Part shown: positions 25,863-34,838 of the stretch, piece by piece
How positions within the stretch are numbered: the stretch's first letter is position 1
Layout: each line of letters starts with the position of its first letter
DNA from: an uncultured Ruminococcus sp.
GTDB lineage: Bacteria > Bacillota > Clostridia > Oscillospirales > Acutalibacteraceae
DNA length: 64,000 nt
NCBI GenBank assembly: GCA_902767845.1
Contig: CACXIV010000009.1
Span: forward strand, 1 to 64,000
Direction: 5' to 3'
The notes under the pieces: model-generated
The model's input: only the letters and a program-made list of their open reading frames with translations
Told to the model about the DNA's origin: nothing
Databases searched by the model: none
Position numbers and translations under genes: made by a program

Positions 25863-26803
25863 GCCTTTTTCTCGGAATAGACACCTCGAATTACACCACC
25901 TCATGCGCGGTTTATGACAGCGGATCGGGTAAAATGATCCAAAAGAAAAGGCTCCTTCCGGTAAAGGAGGGTCAGCTCGGACTGCGCCAGAGCGACGCGG
26001 TGTTTCATCACACGGCTCAGCTCCATCTGCTGTTTGAGCAGCTTGTAAAGGGCGTTGACGTAAAGCAGATCGCCGCGGTCGGGGCTTCGTCAAGACCGCG
26101 CCCGCGCGAGGGTTCCTATATGCCGTGTTTCACAGTAGGAGAGAACACGGCTAAAATTTTATCCTCCGCTTTGGATATACCCCTGTACACCTTTTCTCAT
26201 CAGGAGGGGCATATCGCGGCGGCGCTGTACGGCGCAGGCAAAGAGGAGCTTTTTTCTCAGAGCTTCCTCGCCTTTCACGTCAGCGGCGGCACCACCGAGG
26301 CGGTGATAGCTCACGGCAGGGACGGCGGATTTGATATTGAACCTGCCGCCGCCACGCTCGACCTTAACGCCGGACAGGCTGTCGACAGGGTCGGGCTGAT
26401 GCTCGGACTCAGCTTTCCGTGCGGTCCCGGGCTCGAAGCGCTCGCGCTCAAAAACACCGAAAAGATCGCCGTAAGACCAACGCTCAAGGGCTGCGACTGT
26501 TGCCTGAGCGGAGTTGAGAATAAATGCAAAAGGCTGACCGAGGACGGCAGACCTTCGGAGTATACGGCGGCGTACTGCATAGAGTACATCCGCAAAACGC
26601 TTGAGGAAATGACCGACAGGATACTCGAAAAGCACGGAGAGATGCCGATCGTCTACGCCGGCGGAGTTATGTCGAATACGATAATTAAAAATTCTTTTTC
26701 AGAAAAATACAACGCTGTTTTCGCTCAGCCCGAATTTTCATCCGACAACGCGGCGGGCATAGCCTGCCTTTGCTACAGGAAACACAACAATGTACACACC
26801 TGA
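25859..26803 (+). CDS. TsaD/Kae1-like (peptidase M22 family) protein
   Basis: The 314-residue ASKHA-fold protein starts FLGIDTSNYTTSCAVYD and has HQEGH near residue 118 in the position of the TsaD metal motif HxEGH, then VSGGTTEAV and YAGGVMSN. True TsaD makes t6A in tRNA with TsaB/TsaE. This shorter form, placed between nusB and xseA, is common in Clostridia and is probably a paralog of unproven function. It overlaps xseA by 14 bases. Confidence 0.82.
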   Translation: MSLFLGIDTSNYTTSCAVYDSGSGKMIQKKRLLPVKEGQLGLRQSDAVFHHTAQLHLLFEQLVKGVDVKQIAAVGASSRPRPREGSYMPCFTVGENTAKILSSALDIPLYTFSHQEGHIAAALYGAGKEELFSQSFLAFHVSGGTTEAVIAHGRDGGFDIEPAAATLDLNAGQAVDRVGLMLGLSFPCGPGLEALALKNTEKIAVRPTLKGCDCCLSGVENKCKRLTEDGRPSEYTAAYCIEYIRKTLEEMTDRILEKHGEMPIVYAGGVMSNTIIKNSFSEKYNAVFAQPEFSSDNAAGIACLCYRKHNNVHT

Positions 26804-27992
26804 ATTTTCAAAGCCAAACGTGCTGAGCGTAACTCAGCTTACAAACTACATAAAATCGCTGATCGAGGGCGAGCCGATGCTCAGAACGGTTTTCCTGACC
26901 GGCGAGATATCTAACCTTAAAAGCTATTCGTCCGGGCTTTACTTCTCGCTAAAGGACAGCGGCGCGGTAATCTCCGCTGTGATCTTCGGAGGACTCGCCT
27001 CCCGGCTCAGGTTTGAGCCGCAAAACGGTCAAAAGGTGATATGTATCGGCAGGGTGGAGCTTTACGCTCCGCGCGGACAGTATCAGATCATCATCGAGAG
27101 CATGCAGCCCGACGGAGTCGGAGCGCTCAGCCTCGCCTACGAGCAGCTTAAAGAAAAGCTTGAAAAAGAAGGGCTTTTTGATGAAAAGTATAAAAAGCCG
27201 ATACCTCGGATCCCCGGGACGGTAGGCGTAATCACCTCGCCCTCGGGAGCGGCGGTGCAGGATATAAAGAACGTGCTTTACAGGCGGTTCCCCGGGGTGG
27301 ACGTCGTGATGTGTCCGGTGCAGGTTCAGGGCGACGCGGCTCCCGGGCAGCTTGTCGAGGCGGTAAATACTCTCGGCAAAAACAACCTCTGCGACGTTAT
27401 TATAATCGGCAGGGGCGGCGGCTCGATCGAGGATCTTTGGGCGTTCAACGACGAGCGCCTCGCGAGGGCGATCTTTGACTGCCCGATCCCGGTTATCTCC
27501 GCGGTTGGCCACCAGACCGATTTCACGATCTGCGACTTTGTGTCCGACCTTCGGGCGCCGACACCCTCGGCGGCGGCGGAGCTTGCCGTGCCCGACGCGG
27601 AAGAGCTGAAAAGCGATCTGCTCGCTTCGTGGAAAGCCGTAACATATAAGCTGAACGAAACGCTCGGCGACTACACTCTTTCAACGCTTAATTACGAAAG
27701 CCGCGCCTCGCACTATTCTCCGGAAAAGCTCGCCGAAAAGCTCATGCCCGAATTTGAGCTTTTGGCTGTCAGAGCGGAGCGCGTGGTTCAAAAAAGCCTT
27801 GACGACAGCAAAACGGCGCTGCTCAGGCTCGCCGATAACGCGGAAAAGCTGAGCCCGATCGGGGTGCTCAAAAGAGGGTACCTGATCGCTGAAAAGGACG
27901 GAGAAAAGATTTACAGCTCCTCGCAGCTTAAAAGCGGAGATAAGCTTACGCTGATTTTCAGCGACGGAAGGCTCGGGGCTTCAATAGATTAA
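26790..27992 (+). CDS. xseA: Exodeoxyribonuclease VII large subunit
   Basis: The 400-residue protein has the N-terminal OB fold (VTQLTNYIKSLIEGEPMLR, GEISNLK...GLYFSLKD), the catalytic core with GRGGGSIEDLWAFNDE and SAVGHQTDFTICDFVSDLRAPTPSAAAE, and a C-terminal helical region shortened relative to E. coli (456 aa). Exo VII degrades single-stranded DNA. The usual partner xseB does not follow; the 76-base gap to dnaE holds no frame of suitable size. Confidence 0.96.
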   Translation: MYTPEFSKPNVLSVTQLTNYIKSLIEGEPMLRTVFLTGEISNLKSYSSGLYFSLKDSGAVISAVIFGGLASRLRFEPQNGQKVICIGRVELYAPRGQYQIIIESMQPDGVGALSLAYEQLKEKLEKEGLFDEKYKKPIPRIPGTVGVITSPSGAAVQDIKNVLYRRFPGVDVVMCPVQVQGDAAPGQLVEAVNTLGKNNLCDVIIIGRGGGSIEDLWAFNDERLARAIFDCPIPVISAVGHQTDFTICDFVSDLRAPTPSAAAELAVPDAEELKSDLLASWKAVTYKLNETLGDYTLSTLNYESRASHYSPEKLAEKLMPEFELLAVRAERVVQKSLDDSKTALLRLADNAEKLSPIGVLKRGYLIAEKDGEKIYSSSQLKSGDKLTLIFSDGRLGASID

Positions 27993-28068
27993 ATCATTTA
28001 GGCGGCGCCGCACGATCCGAGGCGCGCGCCTGAATTATGCGGAATCACCCAAAAAAGGAGGCGGCAAA

Positions 28069-31000
28069 ATGTCATTCACCCATCTTCATGTACATACGGA
28101 ATACAGCCTGCTCGACGGCGCGTGCAGGATAGGCAGGATCGCCGCCGCCGCTAAGGAAAAGGGCTTTGATTCGCTCGCCGTGACCGATCACGGCGTTATG
28201 TTCGGAGCGATAGATTTTTACCGCGCCTGCAAAAAAGAGGGAATAAAGCCGATCATCGGCTGCGAGGTGTATGTCGCGCCAAAATCGCGCTTTGACAAGA
28301 CCTCCGGCTACGACAAATACTATCACATGATCCTCCTTTGCGAGAACATGACAGGTTATCAAAACCTTATCAAGCTGGTGTCGCTCGGCTTTACCGAGGG
28401 CTTTTACTCAAAGCCGAGGATCGACGACGAGCTGCTCGAAAAATATCACGAGGGGCTTATCTGCCTTTCGGCATGCCTCGCCGGAGAGATCCCGCGGCTC
28501 CTTTCCTCGGGCAATTATCCCGAGGCTAAGAAGAGGGCGATATATTACCGCGACCTTTTCGGCAGGGATAATTACTTTATCGAGCTTCAGGATCACGGGC
28601 TTGAGGAACAGCGCCGTATCCTGCCCGAACTTTCAAAGCTCGCGGATGAGATCGGCGTGGGAATGGTAGCTACCAACGACTGCCATTACATTGAAAAAGA
28701 GGACAGCAGGATCCACAGTATTCTGCTTTGTATACAGACCAACCGCACCCTTGACGATCCCGACAGAATGGAGTTTCAGACCGAGGAATTTTACATGAAA
28801 ACGGAGGAGGAGATGGCTTCTCTGTTCAGGGGCTACAAGGGCGCCATTGAAAACACCGGCAGGATCGCGGCGCGCTGCAACGTCGAGTTCGAGTTCGGCG
28901 TGCGCAAGCTGCCGCATTTTGATGTGCCGAACAACGAGGATCACCTTTCGTATTTCAGGCGGCAGTGCTACAGCGGACTGCATAAGCACTACGGCGAGCA
29001 GCCGGATCAAAGCCTGATCGACCGCCTCGAGTACGAGATCGGCACAATCAGCAAGATGGGCTTTGTCGACTATTACCTTATCGTCAACGATTTCGTTCAG
29101 TACGCCAAGTCGAACGGGATCCCCGTGGGTCCCGGCAGAGGCTCCGGCGCGGGGTCGCTTTGCGCCTACTGTATCGGCATCACGGCGATCGACCCGATAA
29201 AATACAACCTCCTGTTCGAGCGCTTCCTCAATCCCGAGCGCGTCAGCATGCCCGACTTCGATATCGACTTCTGCAACGTGCGCAGGGGAGAGGTCATCGA
29301 CTACGTCGTCCGCAAGTACGGCGAGGACAGGGTCGCCCAGATAGTCACCTTCGGAACCATGGCAGCGAGAGCCGCTATCCGCGACGTCGGAAGGGTAATG
29401 GCCATGCCTTACGCTGCGGTTGACGCCGTGGCCAAGCTCGTGCCCTTCGAGCTGAATATAACCATAAAAAAGGCTCTCGGCGCAAGCTCTGAGCTCAAGG
29501 ATAAATACAACAGCGATCCGCAGATCAAGACCCTGCTCGATTACGCTATGAGCATAGAGGGAATGCCGCGCCATTCGGGAATGCACGCCGCCGGCGTTGT
29601 TATTACCGAAAAGCCCGTTTCGGATTACGTTCCCCTCGCCAAAAACGACGAAAACGTCGTGACCCAGTACACTATGACCACGCTCGAGGAGCTCGGACTG
29701 CTCAAAATGGACTTCCTCGGACTGCGCAACCTCACCGTTATCGACGAGGCGGAGAAGCAGATAAAGCGCTCGGATCCCGGCTATTCCCCCGAAAACGTCA
29801 GGGAGGACGACAAAGCGGTGTTCGCCATGATCTCGCGCGGAGCCACCGAGGGCGTGTTCCAGTTCGAGAGCAGCGGTATGCGCAACGTGCTTACCCAGCT
29901 CAAGCCCGACTGCGTAGAGGATCTGATCGCGGTGGTATCGCTCTACCGCCCGGGTCCGATGAACAGTATCCCGACATATATCGAGTGCCGCCACAATCCG
30001 CAAAAGGTGCGGTACAAGCATCCGCTGTTAAAGCCGATACTCGAGGTCACCTACGGCTGCATAGTCTATCAGGAGCAGGTAATGCAGATTTTGCGTTCGC
30101 TCGCCGGCTACAGCCTCGGACGAGCCGATATCGTCCGCAGGGCGATGAGCAAAAAGAAGCACGACGTAATGGAGCGCGAGCGCGAGGTGTTCATAAACGG
30201 ACTGACCGACGAAAACGGGAATGTTTTGGTCGAGGGCTGCCTGAGGCGCGGCGTTAGCCGCGGGACGGCGGTGGCTGTATTTGACGAGATGGAGGGCTTC
30301 GCGAGCTACGCCTTCAATAAATCGCACGCCGCGGCGTACGCCTCGGTGTCGTACAAAACCGCTTGGCTGAAATGTCACTATCCGCGCGAGTATATGTCGG
30401 CGCTGCTTTCGAGCGTGCTCGACAATCAAAATAAATTAGCCGTGTATATCTCAGAGTGCAAATCGCTCGGTATCGGCGTTTTGCCTCCCAGCGTAAACGA
30501 AAGCCGATCGGGCTTTACGGTGGACGGCAAAAACATCCGCTACGGTCTCCTCGCCGTAAAAAACCTCGGCAGGCAGTTTATCGAGCAGATAATCTCGGAG
30601 CGCAGGTACAAGCCGTATGAGTCGCTGTACGATTTCTGCAACAGGCTGTACGGCAGGAACATGAATACCCGCGCGGTTGAAAGCCTTATAAAATGCGGCG
30701 CGCTCGACGGACTCGGCGCGAACCGCCGCCAGCTTTTGCAGGTTTATTCAAAGATACTCAGCGACGTTGAGTACGAAAAGAAGCACAGCCTCAACGGTCA
30801 GATGTCGATTTTCGACATGGGACTCAGCGATGAGGACAGACATTCAGCGGAGCCGGAGCTTCCCGACGTCCCCGAATACAGCCGGAGCGAGCTTTTGCAA
30901 ATGGAGTATCAGACCGCAGGAATGTACCTGAGCGGCCATCCGATCGACGACTACACCGATTTTGCCGAGGCGGTGAACTCCGATCCTATCGGTGAGATGG

Positions 31001-31575
31001 TCACCCATGAGGACAGGCGATACTTCGACGGCAAAAAGGTCTGCGCCGTCTGCGTTATCGCGGGCACAAAGACCCAGCTCACCAAAAGCAACAAGCTGAT
31101 GGCGTTCGTCACCGCTGAGGACAGGACGGGCTCGATGGAGCTTGTGATCTTCCCGAACGTATACGACAGGTGCGCGGCGCTTTTGAACGAGGGCAGCGCG
31201 GTGATCGTCAGGGGAAACCTCAGCTTCAGAGAGAACGAGGAGCCCAAAATCATCTGCGACAGCATAGATAAGGCGCGCAAAAACGGCGATACGCCGGAGT
31301 ATAAAGCAAACATCGAGTCCGCTCCTCCCCAAAGGAATGAGACGGTCGCCCGGCCGTCCGCGCTGTATCTGAGGATCGACGACCTCGACACCGGGCTTTA
31401 CGCAAGGGCAAAGCGTGTGCTCGATATCTTTGAGGGGCGCACGCCCGTGATCTTTTATCTGACGAACTCAAAGCGGAAGGTAAAGGCGCCGGCGTCGATG
31501 TGGGTAAGCCTTAACGACGTTATGATAAAGGAGCTCAAATATCAGCTCGGCGACAACAATGTTGCTGTAAAATAA
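28069..31575 (+). CDS. dnaE: DNA polymerase III alpha subunit
   Basis: The 1,168-residue protein opens with a PHP domain (THLHVHTEYSLLDGACR, metal His 5, 7, 9) and continues with the C-family palm including the catalytic PDFDIDF aspartates. The fingers and tandem HhH region follow, then an OB fold near 1000-1080 (VCAVCVIAGTKTQLTKSN). This is the DnaE1 type without a 3'-5' exonuclease, so PolC is expected elsewhere if this follows other Clostridia. The ribosome site AAAGGAGG is strong. Confidence 0.97.
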   Translation: MSFTHLHVHTEYSLLDGACRIGRIAAAAKEKGFDSLAVTDHGVMFGAIDFYRACKKEGIKPIIGCEVYVAPKSRFDKTSGYDKYYHMILLCENMTGYQNLIKLVSLGFTEGFYSKPRIDDELLEKYHEGLICLSACLAGEIPRLLSSGNYPEAKKRAIYYRDLFGRDNYFIELQDHGLEEQRRILPELSKLADEIGVGMVATNDCHYIEKEDSRIHSILLCIQTNRTLDDPDRMEFQTEEFYMKTEEEMASLFRGYKGAIENTGRIAARCNVEFEFGVRKLPHFDVPNNEDHLSYFRRQCYSGLHKHYGEQPDQSLIDRLEYEIGTISKMGFVDYYLIVNDFVQYAKSNGIPVGPGRGSGAGSLCAYCIGITAIDPIKYNLLFERFLNPERVSMPDFDIDFCNVRRGEVIDYVVRKYGEDRVAQIVTFGTMAARAAIRDVGRVMAMPYAAVDAVAKLVPFELNITIKKALGASSELKDKYNSDPQIKTLLDYAMSIEGMPRHSGMHAAGVVITEKPVSDYVPLAKNDENVVTQYTMTTLEELGLLKMDFLGLRNLTVIDEAEKQIKRSDPGYSPENVREDDKAVFAMISRGATEGVFQFESSGMRNVLTQLKPDCVEDLIAVVSLYRPGPMNSIPTYIECRHNPQKVRYKHPLLKPILEVTYGCIVYQEQVMQILRSLAGYSLGRADIVRRAMSKKKHDVMEREREVFINGLTDENGNVLVEGCLRRGVSRGTAVAVFDEMEGFASYAFNKSHAAAYASVSYKTAWLKCHYPREYMSALLSSVLDNQNKLAVYISECKSLGIGVLPPSVNESRSGFTVDGKNIRYGLLAVKNLGRQFIEQIISERRYKPYESLYDFCNRLYGRNMNTRAVESLIKCGALDGLGANRRQLLQVYSKILSDVEYEKKHSLNGQMSIFDMGLSDEDRHSAEPELPDVPEYSRSELLQMEYQTAGMYLSGHPIDDYTDFAEAVNSDPIGEMVTHEDRRYFDGKKVCAVCVIAGTKTQLTKSNKLMAFVTAEDRTGSMELVIFPNVYDRCAALLNEGSAVIVRGNLSFRENEEPKIICDSIDKARKNGDTPEYKANIESAPPQRNETVARPSALYLRIDDLDTGLYARAKRVLDIFEGRTPVIFYLTNSKRKVKAPASMWVSLNDVMIKELKYQLGDNNVAVK

Positions 31576-31590
31576 TACGGAGAAATTTTG

Positions 31591-32409
31591 ATGATAATTG
31601 ATTTTCACACGCACACATTTCCCGACGCGATCGCCGAAAAAACGATCGCGTATTTATCCGAAAAGGGAGGAATAACGCCCTGCCGCGACGGAACGCTCGG
31701 CTCGCTTACTGAAACGATGAGGCAAAGCGGAACGGACTACAGCGTATCGCTGCCGATCGCGACCCTGCCAAGGCAGGAAAGGACTATTAACCAAACCTCC
31801 GCTCAGCTTAACGGAAAAAACAACGTGTTCTTTGCCGGCGCGATCCATCCCGACTGCGCCGACGTCGACGCGACCCTTGACTATATCAGGGACAGCGGAC
31901 TGTTCGGCGTAAAATTCCACCCCGACTATCAGGGAGTCCACTTCGACGATCCGCGCTACATCAATATAATGCGCAAGTCGTTTGAACGCGGTCTTTACGT
32001 CATAACCCACGCGGGCTTCGACCCCGCGTTTCCCGATCATATCCACTGTACGCCCGATATGGTGCTCAACGTGCTTGACGAGCTTAGGGGAGAGGCGGAT
32101 GACAAGCTGATCTTAGCGCATCTCGGAGGCTGCTTCATGCCCGGCGAGGTGCTTAAAAAGCTGATCGGCGCTCCGGTGTATATGGACACCGCCGCCGTGC
32201 TGAGCCATGACCCCGAAAAGAGCAGGGAGATAATTACAAGGCACGGCGCCGACCGGATCCTTTTCGCGTCGGATTCGCCGTGGTTCAGCCAGCGAGAATA
32301 CATAGAGATAATCAGGAGCTACGGCTTTTCAAAAGAGGACGAGGACAAAATATTTTACAAAAACGCCTGTAAAATACTCAAAATCAAAACCGGGTCGGCT
32401 TCTTGCTGA
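31591..32409 (+). CDS. Amidohydrolase-family metal-dependent hydrolase
   Basis: The 272-residue TIM-barrel protein has the metal motif DFHTH at 4-8, a GVKFHPD segment, ITHAG, LAHLGG and a late FASDSPWF with the metal Asp, as in amidohydrolase_2 and TatD-like enzymes. The substrate is not identifiable; decarboxylase-like or lactonase-like chemistry is possible. ATG 31591 is preferred over TTG 31588, with GGAGA seven bases upstream. It follows dnaE by 15 bases and may share its transcript. Confidence 0.82.
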   Translation: MIIDFHTHTFPDAIAEKTIAYLSEKGGITPCRDGTLGSLTETMRQSGTDYSVSLPIATLPRQERTINQTSAQLNGKNNVFFAGAIHPDCADVDATLDYIRDSGLFGVKFHPDYQGVHFDDPRYINIMRKSFERGLYVITHAGFDPAFPDHIHCTPDMVLNVLDELRGEADDKLILAHLGGCFMPGEVLKKLIGAPVYMDTAAVLSHDPEKSREIITRHGADRILFASDSPWFSQREYIEIIRSYGFSKEDEDKIFYKNACKILKIKTGSASC

Positions 32410-32426
32410 TATCTGAAAAATTTACA

Positions 32427-32455
32427 TTGTATTTTACTCAACACTGTGATATAAT
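32427..32455 (+). promoter_or_regulatory. Promoter of iorAB-paaK-ACT
   Basis: TTGTAT (32427-32432) and TATAAT (32450-32455) are 17 bp apart, 35 bases before iorA. Confidence 0.72.
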
Positions 32456-32490
32456 TAAAAGGATATAAAACAAAAATGGAGGAAAGTCAA

Positions 32491-34227
32491 GTGAAGAAGT
32501 TAATGTTAGGCAACGAGGCTGTCGCCAGAGGACTTTACGAGGCCGGCGTAAAGCTTGTATCAAGCTACCCGGGCACACCCTCTACCGAGATCACCGAGTT
32601 CGCCGCGAAATATGATGAGATCTACTGCGAGTGGGCGCCCAACGAGAAGGTAGCCACAGAGGTAGCCTTCGGAGCGTCGCTGCGCGGAGTAAGATCCGCA
32701 TGCGCCATGAAGCACGTCGGACTCAACGTTGCCGCCGATCCTCTGTTCACGCTCTCATACACGGGCGTTAACGGCGGTATGGTTATTTTTGTAGCGGACG
32801 ATCCCGCGATGCACTCCTCTCAGAACGAGCAGGATTCGCGCCATTACGCTATCGCTGCCAAGGTCCCCATGCTCGAGCCGTCCGATTCGGCTGAGGCAAA
32901 GGACTTTGTAAAGCTCGCTTTCGATATTTCCGAGGAGTTTGACACTCCCGTTATCATAAGGATGTGCACGAGGATCGCTCACTCTCAGAGCGCGGTCGAG
33001 CTCTGCGACAGAGTCGAGCGCGAGCTTCCGGCTTATGAAAAGAATCCTCAGAAGTACATCATGGCTCCTGCCAACGCCATCCGCCGTCATCCCTTTGTCG
33101 AGGAGCGCACCAAAAAGCTCGCTCAGTACGGCGAGACCTCGTCCGTCAACCGCGTCGAGTACGGCTCGGCCGAAAAGGGCATCATCTGCGCAGGCACATG
33201 TTATCAGTATGTCAAGGAGGTATTCGGCGACAGCGCGTCCGTCCTCAAGCTCGGACTTGTGAATCCGCTTCCTGCCGATATCATCAAAGACTTCGCCTCA
33301 AAGGTGGACAAGCTCTATGTTATCGAGGAGCTTGACGGCATAATCGAAGCCCACCTCAATTCACTCGGTATCCCCTGCGTCGGCAAGGAGATGTTCTCTC
33401 CGATGGGCGAATACAACCAGACTACTATCCGCGAGGCTTTCGGAATGGCTCAGCCCGAGTATACGACCGCCGACACAGCCGTACCCGTACGTCCTCCGGT
33501 AATGTGCGCCGGATGTCCGCACCGCGGATTGTTCTACACGCTCTCAAAGCACAAGATCACCTGCCTCGGCGATATAGGCTGCTATACTCTCGGTTCGGCT
33601 CCGCCGCTTACGGCGCTTGATTCAACGCTTTGCATGGGCGCGTCCGTATCGGGACTTCACGGCTTCAACAAGGCAGGCGGCAAAGAGACCGAGGGCAGGA
33701 CTGTCTGCGTCATCGGCGACTCCACCTTCATGCACTCCGGCGTTACGGGACTTATCAATATCGCCTACAACGCCTCAAATTCAACGGTCATCATCCTTGA
33801 CAATTCCATCACGGGCATGACCGGTCATCAGCAGAACCCCACCACGGGAAAGAACATCAAGGGCGAGCCGGCGCTGGCTGTAAATCTCGAGGAGCTTTGC
33901 AGATCCGTCGGTATCGAGAGAGTAAGGGTCGTGGATCCCTACGATCTAAAGCAGTGCGAGGAAGCCGTGCTCGAAGAGCTCGCGGTTGAGGCACCGAGCG
34001 TAATAATCTCGCGCAGACCGTGCATGCTTCTCAAGTATGTAAAGGCAAAACCGCCCGTTAAGGTAAACAACGACAAGTGCGTAGGCTGCCGTCAGTGTAT
34101 GAAGCTCGGCTGTCCCGCGATCAGCTTTAAGGATAAAAAGGCAAAAATCGACTTTACGCAGTGCGTAGGCTGCGACGTCTGCACACAGCTTTGCAGGGTC
34201 GGCGCTATTGAGAAAGGGGAGAGATAA
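32491..34227 (+). CDS. iorA: Indolepyruvate ferredoxin oxidoreductase, alpha subunit
   Basis: The 578-residue protein has an N-terminal pyrimidine domain (GNEAVARGLYEAGV, SYPGTPSTEI), a TPP-binding domain (GDSTFMHSGVTGL...ILDNSITGMTG) and a C-terminal 2x[4Fe-4S] ferredoxin domain (CVGCRQCMKLGC and CVGCDVCTQLC). It oxidatively decarboxylates aryl pyruvates to aryl-acetyl-CoA and reduces ferredoxin. GTG 32491 is preferred because the preceding ATG 32476 codon runs into the GGAGG that must serve as its ribosome site. iorB follows without a gap. Confidence 0.95.
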   Translation: MKKLMLGNEAVARGLYEAGVKLVSSYPGTPSTEITEFAAKYDEIYCEWAPNEKVATEVAFGASLRGVRSACAMKHVGLNVAADPLFTLSYTGVNGGMVIFVADDPAMHSSQNEQDSRHYAIAAKVPMLEPSDSAEAKDFVKLAFDISEEFDTPVIIRMCTRIAHSQSAVELCDRVERELPAYEKNPQKYIMAPANAIRRHPFVEERTKKLAQYGETSSVNRVEYGSAEKGIICAGTCYQYVKEVFGDSASVLKLGLVNPLPADIIKDFASKVDKLYVIEELDGIIEAHLNSLGIPCVGKEMFSPMGEYNQTTIREAFGMAQPEYTTADTAVPVRPPVMCAGCPHRGLFYTLSKHKITCLGDIGCYTLGSAPPLTALDSTLCMGASVSGLHGFNKAGGKETEGRTVCVIGDSTFMHSGVTGLINIAYNASNSTVIILDNSITGMTGHQQNPTTGKNIKGEPALAVNLEELCRSVGIERVRVVDPYDLKQCEEAVLEELAVEAPSVIISRRPCMLLKYVKAKPPVKVNNDKCVGCRQCMKLGCPAISFKDKKAKIDFTQCVGCDVCTQLCRVGAIEKGER

Positions 34228-34800
34228 ATGCAGTCAGGAAACGTAATGATCGTCGGCGTAGGCGGTCAGGGAAGTCTCCTCGCGAGCAAGCTGCTCGGCA
34301 AGCTGCTCACTCAGGAGGGCTACGACGTAAAGGTAAGCGAGGTTCACGGAATGAGCCAGCGCGGAGGATCGGTCGTTACATACGTCCGCTACGGCGACAA
34401 GGTCTATTCTCCCGTTATCTCCAAGGGCGAGGCGGACTTTATCGTATCGTTCGAGAAGATCGAGGCGGCGCGTTATGCCGACACCCTCAAAAAGGACGGC
34501 AAGATCATCGTCAACTCACAGATGATCGACCCCATGCCCGTTATCACCGGCGCCGCGCAGTATCCCGAAAACGTGCTTGAGGAGCTAAAGTCAAAGGGAG
34601 TGTTCGTGGACGAGATCGACGCGCTCTCGCTCGCTCAGCAGGCAGGAAACGCAAAAAGCGTAAATATAGTTCTTATGGGCAGACTTGCAAAATATCTCCA
34701 CATTGATTACGACAAGTGGATTGAAGCTATCAAGGTTTCGGTAAAGCCTCAGTTTATTGATGTAAACCTGAAGGCTTTTGAGTTGGGTTATAGATCATAA
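34228..34800 (+). CDS. iorB: Indolepyruvate ferredoxin oxidoreductase, beta subunit
   Basis: The 190-residue gamma-type domain protein (VMIVGVGGQGSLLASKLLG, EVHGMSQRGGSVVTYVR) has the usual IorB length. It binds IorA for 2-oxoacid:ferredoxin oxidoreductase activity. ATG 34228 directly follows the iorA stop. Confidence 0.95.
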   Translation: MQSGNVMIVGVGGQGSLLASKLLGKLLTQEGYDVKVSEVHGMSQRGGSVVTYVRYGDKVYSPVISKGEADFIVSFEKIEAARYADTLKKDGKIIVNSQMIDPMPVITGAAQYPENVLEELKSKGVFVDEIDALSLAQQAGNAKSVNIVLMGRLAKYLHIDYDKWIEAIKVSVKPQFIDVNLKAFELGYRS

Positions 34801-34838
34801 GTAAAAACCGAAATAGTAAATCATAAGGAGTGATTACA

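Noticed and set aside
28633..30021. Long open frame antisense to dnaE (462 codons)
   Set aside because: It mirrors the codon bias of dnaE, has no protein-like motifs, and dnaE is certain on the other strand.
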